A DNA stretch of 64,000 bases from Flavobacteriales bacterium UBA5040. Lineage in GTDB: Bacteria > Bacteroidota > Bacteroidia > Flavobacteriales > Weeksellaceae. Both the position numbers and the translations under genes were made by a program. Position 1 is the stretch's first letter, and each line of letters begins with the position of its first letter. The notes beneath the pieces are model-generated. The model saw nothing but the letters and a program-made list of their open reading frames with translations, was not told the DNA's origin and did not search any database. Location of the stretch: assembly GCA_002415135.1 (NCBI GenBank), contig DIBY01000028.1, forward strand, positions 143,798 through 207,797, given 5' to 3'. Below are positions 27,054 through 35,295 of the stretch, piece by piece.

Positions 27054-27803
27054 TTACCAGGCGCAGTTTGGATACGTTTTTTGCATAAACTGCAATTCAC
27101 ATAAAATAAATCCAAAATATTCTGTGTGATAACCGGTTCTGGAACCTTTTTGCATGAAATCATTTTCAGGGATTTCAATACCGAAGTTTTGGAAATCTTC
27201 AGTAACTGTGTTCGTCCACTGTTCCTCAATTTCTTTTCCATCAGGTACCAAATCTAATTTTACCAGATCTTCTTCGCCCGGAGTTTCAGCAAACATTCCG
27301 CCGGTATATTCCCAAAGATTTTCAACTGCATTTTTTACTCGAGTTTTACTTTCTTCGGTTCCGCCTGCAAACATTTTGATCCAGGTTGACGTGTGCGTGT
27401 AATGATATTTTACTTCTTTCAAAGATTTCTCAGCGATGGCAGCAATTTGTTCGTCGCTGCTTTTCATTAATTCTGCGTAAAGAATTTTCTGATAAACCGA
27501 AAAGAAATAAACTTTCAAGATCGTGTTCGCATAATCACCATTTTGAAGTTCTGATAACTGACAATTCAGATATTCTTTTTCCAAACGAAGGAACGCTAAA
27601 TCGTCCTCCGATTTTCCAAGATCCTGAATTTGCGCTGCGTATTTATAAAAATTATTCGATTGTCCGAGATAATCTAAAGCGATATTCGTCAAGGCGATAT
27701 CTTCTTCCAGATAAGGTCCTTGTCCGCACAGTTCGCCCAGTCTTTGACCAAAGATCAAAGTATCATCGGCTAATTTTAAAGTATAATTAAAAAGTGGATT
27801 CAT
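27054..27803 (-). CDS. paaC: phenylacetyl-CoA epoxidase subunit PaaC
   Basis: The 249-residue helical protein has the PaaC pattern (LADDTLIFGQRLGELCGQGPYLEEDIALTNIALDYLGQ at its start, and later KYHYTHTSTWI and GYHTEYFGFILCELQFMQ). PaaC is a ferritin-like subunit that pairs with PaaA to hold the di-iron site in its partner. paaB lies upstream. The PaaA catalytic subunit is not encoded next to it or elsewhere in the window. Confidence 0.93.
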   Translation of the reverse strand: MNPLFNYTLKLADDTLIFGQRLGELCGQGPYLEEDIALTNIALDYLGQSNNFYKYAAQIQDLGKSEDDLAFLRLEKEYLNCQLSELQNGDYANTILKVYFFSVYQKILYAELMKSSDEQIAAIAEKSLKEVKYHYTHTSTWIKMFAGGTEESKTRVKNAVENLWEYTGGMFAETPGEEDLVKLDLVPDGKEIEEQWTNTVTEDFQNFGIEIPENDFMQKGSRTGYHTEYFGFILCELQFMQKTYPNCAW

Positions 27804-27812
27804 TTATTATTT

Positions 27813-27899
27813 GTTGGGTGTTAGATGTTAGGTGTTGGATGTTCGGTGTTGTCAAAAACATCTGACATCCTACATCCATCATCTTGCATTTACATGTTT
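27813..27899. repeat. repetitive stretch between paaB and paaC
   Basis: Tandem-like GTTAGATGTTAGGTGTTGG units (27813-27850) are followed by an approximately inverse CATCTGACATCCTACATCC stretch (27869-27899) that runs into the end of paaB. It lies in the intercistronic gap of the epoxidase subunit genes and may fold in mRNA. Confidence 0.5.
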
Positions 27900-28171
27900 T
27901 TCACATCATTTGGGATTTCGTAAAAAGTCGGATGGCGATAAAGTTTATCATCTGCCGGATCGAAAAATGCTTCTTTATCAATTCCTTCCGAAGTCACCAA
28001 ATATTTACTTGGAACGACCCAAATTGAAGTTCCTTCCATTCTTCTGGTGTAGACATCTCTTGCTGCCTGCAAAGCCATTTCAGCCGTTGCTGCCTGTACG
28101 ATGCCTGCGTGTTTGTGGGAAAGTCCCGGTTTTGTTTGAATAAAAACTTCCCACATATCTAAGTTGCTCAT
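27890..28171 (-). CDS. paaB: phenylacetyl-CoA epoxidase subunit PaaB
   Basis: The 93-residue protein matches PaaB over its full length (MSNLDMWEVFIQTKPGLSHKH at the start, then VQAATAEMALQAARDVYTRR and SIWVVPSKYL). PaaB bridges PaaAC units in the epoxidase complex. The ATG at 28171 is chosen over one at 28240 because it gives the family-typical N-terminus and lies downstream of a promoter-like box. paaA, usually directly upstream of paaB, is replaced here by an unrelated DUF695 gene. Confidence 0.93.
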   Translation of the reverse strand: MSNLDMWEVFIQTKPGLSHKHAGIVQAATAEMALQAARDVYTRRMEGTSIWVVPSKYLVTSEGIDKEAFFDPADDKLYRHPTFYEIPNDVKNM

Positions 28172-28191
28172 TGCTGTAAATTTTATGGTTT

Positions 28192-28199
28192 TAAAGATA
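28192..28199 (-). promoter_or_regulatory. candidate -7 box of paaB
   Basis: On the minus strand this reads TATCTTTA, one base off TAnnTTTG, 20 nt before the ATG at 28171. Confidence 0.4.
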
Positions 28200-28206
28200 A
28201 AGATTT

Positions 28207-29277
28207 TTAATGAATTCCGTATCGTTCGAATGATTGCCAATACTTATCTTTATATATTTCAAAAGACATATCGTAGTCAGGATATTTTTCAACCGTTTCT
28301 GCCAGAACTTTTGAGATCTTTCGGAAGTCTTTGCTGACGAAATAAATTTCTCTAATATTATCGGCAGTTTCCCGACCGAGATTTAAATTTCCTTCTTCGG
28401 TTTTCAATTCAAGCGTCATTTCATCTTCAATCAAATTAAAAAGGTCGTAGTCTTTATCATCTGGGAAACCATTGTCCTCATCACCTTGATATTTAATTCT
28501 TAAAACCGAAATCCACGGATGCGAAGCTTTCTTATCCCACTGCAATAAATCGACATTAACAGTCGCGAGCATGGGAAAGCCATTTTCCAAAGTTCCTTCT
28601 AATAGTGAATAGGAATCTTCGGTAGTTTTAATGGTTGCAGCGTCATACTTTTCTGTAAATTCTCTTTCTCGCCAGCTCAAAAAATCTTTTAACTTTTCAA
28701 TGGGAATCAATTCTTTCTCAGCGTCATTTTTATTGGATATACTAAAGTTGTCGATTTGAGTAACGAAATTAAGCTCCCCTAAATAATTGTCAATAAAGAG
28801 ATAAGTTCCGTTAATGACTTCATTTTCATTTTGATCGTTTAAATCATCATGGACGAAAATTAAATCAATTTCATCAGGATAATCTTCATCGTCATTCGAG
28901 TAAAAATAGATATTTTCTTTGCTGAAAATATGATCGCCTATTCTGAGATTTACATCTTCAATATCAGATTCTGGTTTGAGCGCCGTGAATTTCCAATTTT
29001 CAAGTGCTGGAGAAGCTGCCACGAGTTCTTGGGCGTAAACGATATCTTTAATATTTCCGTCGACGGTGATAATGAGTTCAGCCGTAGAGTCATCATGCAT
29101 TCCGGCCAATAAGAAAAATTGTTCATTCAACTCTTTCAGCTTGTGTAGGGTTAAATCCAGAAAATTTTCTTCTATATTATCCTCATCTTTCAATATACTG
29201 AAAAATTCTTTTTCTTTGGTTTCAAACCAATTCCAAAACTCTTGAAATGAATGATTACTTATAATTTCTGCGCTCAT
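28207..29277 (-). CDS. DUF695 domain protein
   Basis: The 356-residue acidic protein has no signal peptide. Its C-terminal part (about 230-350) fits DUF695, with the conserved NIREIYFVSKDFRKISKVL and YDMSFEIYKDKYWQSF. The N-terminal half (NWFETKEKEFF, then LTVDG-like strands) is common in Bacteroidota homologues. Function unknown. It overlaps hutI by 4 bp and is therefore co-transcribed with it. Confidence 0.78.
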   Translation of the reverse strand: MSAEIISNHSFQEFWNWFETKEKEFFSILKDEDNIEENFLDLTLHKLKELNEQFFLLAGMHDDSTAELIITVDGNIKDIVYAQELVAASPALENWKFTALKPESDIEDVNLRIGDHIFSKENIYFYSNDDEDYPDEIDLIFVHDDLNDQNENEVINGTYLFIDNYLGELNFVTQIDNFSISNKNDAEKELIPIEKLKDFLSWREREFTEKYDAATIKTTEDSYSLLEGTLENGFPMLATVNVDLLQWDKKASHPWISVLRIKYQGDEDNGFPDDKDYDLFNLIEDEMTLELKTEEGNLNLGRETADNIREIYFVSKDFRKISKVLAETVEKYPDYDMSFEIYKDKYWQSFERYGIH

Positions 29278-30506
29278 AAAATTTGTTTTTCTCCTTCAAT
29301 ATAAACGGCTGCCGCTTTCAAGCTTCCCTGGTGATAAAAAACGTTTTGGAAATTATCAGTTTTAAAAGTAACGAAATCTGCTTTCTTTCCTTTTTCCAAA
29401 GTTCCCCGGTCTTCTAAATTTACGGCATAAGCTGAACGGAAAGTTATTCCCGCCAAAACTTCCGCCGTTGACAGTTTCTCGAAAGTTGCTAAAATACTTG
29501 CCTGAGTAATTAAATTTCCCATCGGTGCAGAACCTGGATTCCAATCGGAAGCGATGGCTAGAATTCCGCCGGCATCTAAAATTTTTCTGGCGGGCGTAAA
29601 TTTTTCACCTAAACCTAAACTCGCTCCAGGAAGTGCCGTTGCAACCGTATTCGATTTCGCTAAAAAATTAATTTCTTCATCAATGGTAGCTTCCAAATGA
29701 TCTGCTGATTTTGCGCCAACTTCAACCGCAATTCTCGAACTTCCAGAAGTGAATTGATCAGCGTGAACCGTAGTTTCAAAACCCATTTCCTTTGCTTTTA
29801 ATAAAAATGATTTACTTTCTTCTGGTAGAAACGCTGATTTTTCTATAAAAATATCAACACGTTTTGCGAGATTTTCTTCTTTTACTTTGGGTAAAATTTC
29901 CTCTAAAATATATTGTAAATATTCCTCGGAGCTTCCTTGGAAATCTCTCGGTTTTAAATGCGCAGAAAGACAGGTCGGAACCAAAGTCGCTTTGGTAAAA
30001 GTTTGTGCTTTTTTAATGACACGCAACATTTTCAATTCGTTTTCAACGTCTAAACCGTAACCGGATTTTACTTCAATTGTCGTAATTCCCAATGAAATCA
30101 GGAAGTTGATTCTCTCTAAAATTGTCTTTAACAATTCCTCTTCGCTCGCTGCTCTGGTATGCTGAACGGAACTCCAAATTCCACCACCACTTTCTGCGAT
30201 TTCTAAATAGGATTTTCCAGCATTTCGCATCGCAAAATCATTCGCACGATTTCCGCCAAAACAGATATGCGTGTGAGAATCTACGAAAGCCGGTAAACAG
30301 ATTTGTTCACCTTCTATGTTTTCAATTTCAATATTGGGAAATTGATTTTTTAAATTTTGAAAAGAATCAGAAATTTCGATTTTTCCATCTTCAATTAGAA
30401 GTCCACCATCAACGATAATTTCAAGTTGATCATCTGAAAGCTTTCCACGAAGAGGAAGATTAGAGAGCGTTACAATTTGTTTGAAAGGTCCAATTAATTT
30501 CATCAA
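29274..30506 (-). CDS. hutI: imidazolonepropionase
   Basis: The 410-residue amidohydrolase has the metal-binding FVDSHTHICFGGNR (about 76-89), VKSGYGLD, the HADQF motif (about 245) and ASDWNPGS (about 314). It hydrolyses 4-imidazolone-5-propanoate to N-formimino-L-glutamate in histidine degradation. No other hut gene is in the window. It overlaps the DUF695 gene by 4 bp. Confidence 0.95.
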   Translation of the reverse strand: MMKLIGPFKQIVTLSNLPLRGKLSDDQLEIIVDGGLLIEDGKIEISDSFQNLKNQFPNIEIENIEGEQICLPAFVDSHTHICFGGNRANDFAMRNAGKSYLEIAESGGGIWSSVQHTRAASEEELLKTILERINFLISLGITTIEVKSGYGLDVENELKMLRVIKKAQTFTKATLVPTCLSAHLKPRDFQGSSEEYLQYILEEILPKVKEENLAKRVDIFIEKSAFLPEESKSFLLKAKEMGFETTVHADQFTSGSSRIAVEVGAKSADHLEATIDEEINFLAKSNTVATALPGASLGLGEKFTPARKILDAGGILAIASDWNPGSAPMGNLITQASILATFEKLSTAEVLAGITFRSAYAVNLEDRGTLEKGKKADFVTFKTDNFQNVFYHQGSLKAAAVYIEGEKQIL

Positions 30507-30680
30507 GAAGATTTTTAAATATTTGTAAGTAGCATTTGAGAATTTATAAAAAAAAACTCAAACACATTAATAACATTAGCAAATTACATTTCTTAAATTT
30601 ATTTGAGCACATTAGTTTGAAAAATCTTTGATTTTTATCTTTTGTGAACTTTTTTATTAAGATTATTTTTTCTTAAAACT

Positions 30681-30707
30681 TATGTGACTTAGGTGACTTA
30701 GGTGGTT
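30681..30707. repeat. three 9-bp tandem units upstream of hutI
   Basis: TATGTGACT, TAGGTGACT and TAGGTGGTT follow one another in an AT-rich gap (30507-30743) that otherwise shows no gene or clear promoter. Confidence 0.45.
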
Positions 30708-30743
30708 GAAAAATCGAACATGCTGTGAACAATTTTTAGCAAT

Positions 30744-31889
30744 TTACTCAGTTTTCTTTAAATGATCGAAAACCATTTTGGATAGTGGAATAAACATCAA
30801 GCCAGCAACTATGAACGTAATGAACGCCCTTTGCAATCCAAAGGCACTTGCAATATAGCCAATAATCGGTGGTCCTAAAAACATGCCGACCGTCGAGTAG
30901 GTGCTGATAATGGAAATCACAATCGGAACGGAATATTTTTTAGCTTTACCAGCAAGGATCAGAGTCATCGGAAAAAGACCGGAAACGCCAAAACCCACCA
31001 GACAAAAACCAATAAGAACCGGAACAATGGTTGGGAAGAGCGTAACGATAAGAACTCCAGAAACGATCAGGATAGAACTTACCATATACAGTTTTTGCAT
31101 ACCAAATCGCCCCATCAGATTGTCAATCGTCAACCTCGAAATCGTCATGCAAACCATGAACAGAAGATAACCGTATGTGAAAACTTCTTGATTAACAACT
31201 TCTTTTAAATAAACCCCATTCCAGTCATACATTCCGCCCTCGCAAATTGCGGCGAAAAAAACCATAAATCCCAGCAGGGAAATATATTTGCTGGGTTTTT
31301 GAAATTTGAATGGATTGCTTGATTTGGCCTTGTCATTTTTAATGAGAAGAGGAAACATGGAAATAATCAGTACAATGCCAAACAACATCACCATCAAAAA
31401 ATGCCAGAAAATAGGGATCTCATATTTGAGCATGATCGTAGAAAAAAGCACTCCTACGATACCGCCAATACTCCAAATACCATGAAATTTCCCCACGATC
31501 TTTTTTTCGAACTTTTCTTGTAGAGAGAGTGATTGCGTATTGATTGCAACATTTATAATTCGGAGAGATAAGGCAAATAAAAATAGCGAGACGATCAATC
31601 CAACCAACGAAAAGCCCCAGCCTAGGGAAAATAGAGATAGTAGAAATAGTACACTTCCTAATTGGAGCGGAATCCTGCTGTTATATTTTGCGACCATCCA
31701 ACCAGAAAGAGGAATGCCGATAATGGCACTTGCAGGCATGATCATTAATAAATTTCCTAATTCTCCTTCTGTAAGAGTGAAAATAGATTTGATCGTTGGT
31801 ATTCTGGAGGCGAAAGTAGAAAAACAAATTCCAGACAAAAAGAAATAAGCCGATAGTGCAAATCTTTGCTTTTGAGGTGTTGAAAACAT
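30744..31889 (-). CDS. major facilitator superfamily transporter
   Basis: The 381-residue protein has about 12 hydrophobic helices in two halves separated by a charged loop near residues 190-205 (LIKNDKAKSSNPFKFQKPSK). The first half carries an MFS-like GWMVAKYNSRIP loop after helix 2. The pattern resembles YbjJ-like transporters of unknown substrate. The promoter box (31897-31904) ends 7 nt before the ATG, so the mRNA may be nearly leaderless. Confidence 0.85.
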   Translation of the reverse strand: MFSTPQKQRFALSAYFFLSGICFSTFASRIPTIKSIFTLTEGELGNLLMIMPASAIIGIPLSGWMVAKYNSRIPLQLGSVLFLLSLFSLGWGFSLVGLIVSLFLFALSLRIINVAINTQSLSLQEKFEKKIVGKFHGIWSIGGIVGVLFSTIMLKYEIPIFWHFLMVMLFGIVLIISMFPLLIKNDKAKSSNPFKFQKPSKYISLLGFMVFFAAICEGGMYDWNGVYLKEVVNQEVFTYGYLLFMVCMTISRLTIDNLMGRFGMQKLYMVSSILIVSGVLIVTLFPTIVPVLIGFCLVGFGVSGLFPMTLILAGKAKKYSVPIVISIISTYSTVGMFLGPPIIGYIASAFGLQRAFITFIVAGLMFIPLSKMVFDHLKKTE

Positions 31890-31896
31890 AATCGCG

Positions 31897-31904
31897 CAAA
31901 ACTA
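31897..31904 (-). promoter_or_regulatory. -7 promoter box of the MFS gene
   Basis: On the minus strand this reads TAGTTTTG, a TAnnTTTG match ending 7 nt before the start codon. Confidence 0.55.
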
Positions 31905-31980
31905 CGAAATTAGAGCTCTAAATGGCGAGTGTTTTCGGCATTAATTGAGGAAGATTGAATTGCTTTTATTATAAAAAATT

Positions 31981-32646
31981 TTATTTGAACTGATAAGAAA
32001 TCCCGGTGCTTAAATAGTATTCAGCGGAAATGTTTTGTGGATTACTTCCAGCAGATATATCCAATTGAAGTCGTGGAGCAGCCAGATAAGTAATCCCGAA
32101 ATCGACTCCATGTTCGGGCGAAAGATTCGAATTGAAATAGCCATAATATTCTGTGAAAACTGCCAGTCGATCAGTAAAACTATAATCCAAACCAAAGGAC
32201 AGAAAATAATAATCCTTCATTTCTTCTTTCAGATAACCGATGCCGGCAGAACTTCCAAAATTTTCGGTTAACTGTTTATCGGAAGCTAATATGATGGAAT
32301 AATTCTCGAACTTAAAATCTGAATCTGCAATCAAAGTGAGCGATGGCGCCTTATCTTCTCCCTTCAAAAAATTATATTTTGAGGAAAACCCATACGTGCT
32401 TTCTGCAGGATTACTTAAATCTTGAATGGTTGTCAAGCGTACTTCCCATCTTTCCGCCACTCCGAAACGAAGAAGATGATCTGAGGTGAATCCTTTTGTA
32501 CTTCGGTTGTAAATGATTCCACTTTCTAACTGAATTGATTTTGGAGAAATGATGGTACTGGCAGTTCCTTCTCCAGGACGATCTGTTTCCATTTGGGCAA
32601 AGTGGAAAACTGGGAAAAACATCACCAAAAAAACTGCGTATTTCAT
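31981..32646 (-). CDS. outer membrane beta-barrel protein (Phenol_MetA_deg-like)
   Basis: The 221-residue protein has a signal peptide (ending FFPVFHFAQ) followed by METDRPGEG and repeated amphipathic strands (IQLESGIIYNR, WEVRLTTIQDL, LAVFTEYYGYF) to a terminal GISYQFK, as in small outer membrane barrels of the MetA-pathway-of-phenol-degradation family. The ATG at 32646 is chosen because it begins the signal peptide; an upstream frame from 32697 adds non-signal sequence. Substrate unknown. Confidence 0.8.
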   Translation of the reverse strand: MKYAVFLVMFFPVFHFAQMETDRPGEGTASTIISPKSIQLESGIIYNRSTKGFTSDHLLRFGVAERWEVRLTTIQDLSNPAESTYGFSSKYNFLKGEDKAPSLTLIADSDFKFENYSIILASDKQLTENFGSSAGIGYLKEEMKDYYFLSFGLDYSFTDRLAVFTEYYGYFNSNLSPEHGVDFGITYLAAPRLQLDISAGSNPQNISAEYYLSTGISYQFK

Positions 32647-32724
32647 AGGAAGTAAATATAAATTCTTTTTCAAGGATAAAAAATTATTTGAGCTCAACTT
32701 TCAGACGTTTTGTTGTAAATATAT

Positions 32725-32732
32725 TATCTTTG
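32725..32732 (+). promoter_or_regulatory. -7 promoter box of ruvB, which decides its start
   Basis: TATCTTTG ends 1 nt before an in-frame ATG at 32734, so that ATG would lie in or upstream of the transcription start. The ATG at 32752 remains and is preceded by about 14 nt of leader. Confidence 0.6.
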
Positions 32733-32751
32733 GATGATTTCAAATATTACA

Positions 32752-33774
32752 ATGTCAGAATTCCTACACCCCGATAAAGAGAATTTTTCCGAAGATGAAT
32801 TAATGCACGAGGAAAAGATCCGTCCGCAGAGCTTTCAGGATTTTGCCGGACAACGCAAGACTTTGGATAATTTAGAAGTTTTCGTAGCTGCGGCAAAAAA
32901 CCGAAATGGTGCGTTGGATCATGTTCTTTTACACGGTCCACCCGGATTGGGAAAAACTACTTTAGCTAATATTATTGCGAATGAATTGGGAGTTGGCTGT
33001 AAAATAACTTCGGGGCCTGTTTTGGATAAACCTGGAAGTTTAGCAGGATTACTGACGAATCTCGAAGAAAATGATGTTTTATTCATCGATGAAATTCACC
33101 GGCTTTCTCCGATTGTAGAAGAGTATTTGTATTCGGCAATGGAAGACTATAAGATCGACATCATGCTGGAAAGCGGTCCTAATGCAAGAAGCGTTCAGAT
33201 CAGCTTAAATCCGTTCACTTTGGTGGGAGCGACTACCAGAAGCGGAATGTTGACCAAGCCAATGCTGGCGAGATTTGGAATTCAGTCGAGATTAGAATAT
33301 TACACGATTGAACTCTTATCAATGATCATTGAAAGAAGCGCGCGCGTTTTAGATATTAAAATCTATGAAGACGCTGCTCTCGAAATTGCGAGAAGAAGTC
33401 GTGGAACGCCCAGAATTGCAAATGCATTATTAAGAAGAGTTCGTGATTTTGCTGAGATCAAAGGAAATGGTGAAATTGAAATAAATATTACCAAGTTTGC
33501 TTTGAACTCATTGAATGTTGATGAATTCGGACTCGATGATATGGATAATCGCATTATGCGCGTGATGATTGAAAATTTCCGTGGTAAACCGGTGGGGATT
33601 TCGGCTTTGGCAACTTCAATTGGTGAAAATCCAGAAACTTTGGAAGAGGTTTATGAGCCGTTTTTGATTCAGGAAGGATTTATCATCCGAACTCCGAGAG
33701 GAAGAGAAGTAACCGAGAAAGCGTATAAACATTTGCAGATCGCGATTCCGAGAAGACCGGATGAGCTGTTTTGA
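32752..33774 (+). CDS. ruvB: Holliday junction branch migration ATPase RuvB
   Basis: The 340-residue protein has the RuvB AAA+ core: Walker A in GPPGLGKTT (about residue 61), Walker B in DEIHRLSP (about 110), the sensor TTRSGML and the C-terminal winged helix ending RTPRGREVTEKAYKHL. With RuvA it drives branch migration for RuvC. The start at 32752 (MSEFLHPD) is preferred because the promoter box abuts the earlier ATG. ruvA is not adjacent. Confidence 0.97.
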   Translation: MSEFLHPDKENFSEDELMHEEKIRPQSFQDFAGQRKTLDNLEVFVAAAKNRNGALDHVLLHGPPGLGKTTLANIIANELGVGCKITSGPVLDKPGSLAGLLTNLEENDVLFIDEIHRLSPIVEEYLYSAMEDYKIDIMLESGPNARSVQISLNPFTLVGATTRSGMLTKPMLARFGIQSRLEYYTIELLSMIIERSARVLDIKIYEDAALEIARRSRGTPRIANALLRRVRDFAEIKGNGEIEINITKFALNSLNVDEFGLDDMDNRIMRVMIENFRGKPVGISALATSIGENPETLEEVYEPFLIQEGFIIRTPRGREVTEKAYKHLQIAIPRRPDELF

Positions 33775-33801
33775 AAGATATAACTTAAAAAAAAGAAATT
33801 C

Positions 33802-34377
33802 TTTTAACGCAAAGGACGCAAAGAGATTTTAATATCTTTGTGTTTACTAGGTCGCAAAGGCGTTTCACTCAGCAAAGGTATGATTTAGGTTTTTTAAATT
33901 ATATAATTGAAATATGAATGAAAATGAGATTTCAAAAGTTGTATTTGAGTCGGGTTTGAAAATTCATCGGAAACTTGGAGTGGGCCTTTATGAAGCAGTT
34001 TACGAAGAATGTTTAGTTTACGAATTAAATAAAAACGGTTTAAAAGTTGAAAAGCAAAAAGATATTCCAATTGAATATGAAGGATTGGTTATTGAAAAAG
34101 CTTTTAGGGTTGACTTATTAATTGAAGATAAAGTAATAATAGAGATTAAAGCAGTTCCCGAAATTAATAGTTATCATACCTATCAACTTTTAAATTATTT
34201 AAGAATTACAGGATTTAAACTGGGAATGCTTTTGAACTTTCATTCTTTATTATTTAAAGATGGCGTTAAAAGAATCGTAAATCATCTATAAAAAGGATGC
34301 TTTGCTGAGTGAAACGCCTTTGCGATCTTCAATATAAAGAGTAATAGAAAAAAAACTTTGCGACCTTGGCGTTAAAA
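33802..34377 (+). mobile_element. small cassette: GxxExxY gene inside two nested inverted repeats
   Basis: The outer repeats at 33802-33823 and 34356-34377 are inverse copies with two mismatches in 22 bp. The inner repeats at 33852-33877 and 34300-34325 are perfect 26-bp inverse copies. All carry GCAAAGG-type motifs. The only gene inside is the GxxExxY protein, which fills most of the space. The whole unit lies between ruvB and an MBL-fold hydrolase gene. No transposase is present and no target-site duplication is obvious. Confidence 0.65.
33914..34291 (+). CDS. GxxExxY protein (PF13366)
   Basis: The 125-residue protein has the name-giving motif GVGLYEAVYEECL (about 22-34), then a pattern resembling a PD-(D/E)XK nuclease core (FRVDLLIEDKVIIEIKAV, about 61-78) and a C-terminal NFHSLLFKDGVKRIV. 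The family is short, scattered and often multicopy in Bacteroidota; no function is established. It lies inside inverted repeats (33802-34377), as expected of a mobile cassette. Nuclease activity is only suggested by the D-x(n)-E-x-K pattern. Confidence 0.88.
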   Translation: MNENEISKVVFESGLKIHRKLGVGLYEAVYEECLVYELNKNGLKVEKQKDIPIEYEGLVIEKAFRVDLLIEDKVIIEIKAVPEINSYHTYQLLNYLRITGFKLGMLLNFHSLLFKDGVKRIVNHL

Positions 34378-34404
34378 ATATATCAAGATAAAAATTAAAA
34401 TTTT

Positions 34405-35271
34405 ATGAAACTCTATCCTATACAGTGCGGAAAATTTAAATTAGATGGTGGTGCCATGTTTGGTGTGGTGCCGAAAACTCTTTGGCAACGGACGAATCCG
34501 GCTGATGAAAATAATTTAATCGAATTAGGAACCCGTTCACTTTTGGTAGAAGACGGTAAAAAACTGATCCTTATCGATTGTGGCTTGGGAGACAAACAGA
34601 ATGAGAAATTCTTTGGTCATTACTCACTTTGGGGCGATGATAATTTAGATAAAAACCTGAAAAAATATGGTTTTGTCAAAGAAGATATTACCGATGTTTT
34701 CTTAACACACCTTCATTTTGACCATTGTGGTGGCGCGATTGAGTGGAATGGCGACCGAACCGGTTACCGATCTGCTTTTAAAAATGCACAATTTTGGACC
34801 AACGAAGAACACTGGAAATGGGCGACTGAACCTAATCCAAGAGAGAAGGCAAGTTTTTTGAAAGAGAATATAATGCCGATGCAGGAAAGCGGACAGTTGA
34901 ATTTTTTACCAACGCCACAAAATGGCAATTATGGTTTCGCTCCAGATTTGAAGATGGATGTTATCTTTGTGGATGGACACACCGAAAAACAAATGCTTCC
35001 AGTAATTCAGTATCAGGAAAAAACGATTGTGTTTGCGGCAGATCTCATTCCGACTGTTGGGCATATTCCACAGGTTTATGTGATGGGTTATGATACGCGT
35101 CCGCTTTTAACAATGGAAGAGAAAGCGAAGTTTTTAAAGCAATGTGTTGATAATGAATATCTTTTGTTTTTTGAACATGATGCACACAATGAATTGGCGA
35201 GTTTGAAAATGACAGAAAAAGGAATTCGCTTAGATGAAACCTTCAGCATGAATGAAGTTTTTGGATATTAA
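34405..35271 (+). CDS. metallo-beta-lactamase-fold hydrolase
   Basis: The 288-residue protein has the binuclear zinc motif HLHFDHCGG (about residue 101), a later His in VDGHTEKQ (about 194), an Asp in FAADLIPT (about 213) and His in FEHD (about 256). This is the metallo-hydrolase core used by lactonases, glyoxalase II and related enzymes. It lacks a signal peptide. coaE follows 24 bp later, so they are probably co-transcribed. Substrate unknown. Confidence 0.88.
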   Translation: MKLYPIQCGKFKLDGGAMFGVVPKTLWQRTNPADENNLIELGTRSLLVEDGKKLILIDCGLGDKQNEKFFGHYSLWGDDNLDKNLKKYGFVKEDITDVFLTHLHFDHCGGAIEWNGDRTGYRSAFKNAQFWTNEEHWKWATEPNPREKASFLKENIMPMQESGQLNFLPTPQNGNYGFAPDLKMDVIFVDGHTEKQMLPVIQYQEKTIVFAADLIPTVGHIPQVYVMGYDTRPLLTMEEKAKFLKQCVDNEYLLFFEHDAHNELASLKMTEKGIRLDETFSMNEVFGY

Positions 35272-35295
35272 GATTAGAAAAATTAAAATAAAGTT

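Noticed and set aside
27029..27241. Small minus-strand frame at the 3' end of paaC
   Set aside because: It overlaps paaC in another frame and has no family match or start signal.
32734..32751. Upstream ATG of ruvB
   Set aside because: The promoter box ends 1 nt before it, so it would lie in or upstream of the transcription start; MSEFLHPD at 32752 matches the family start.
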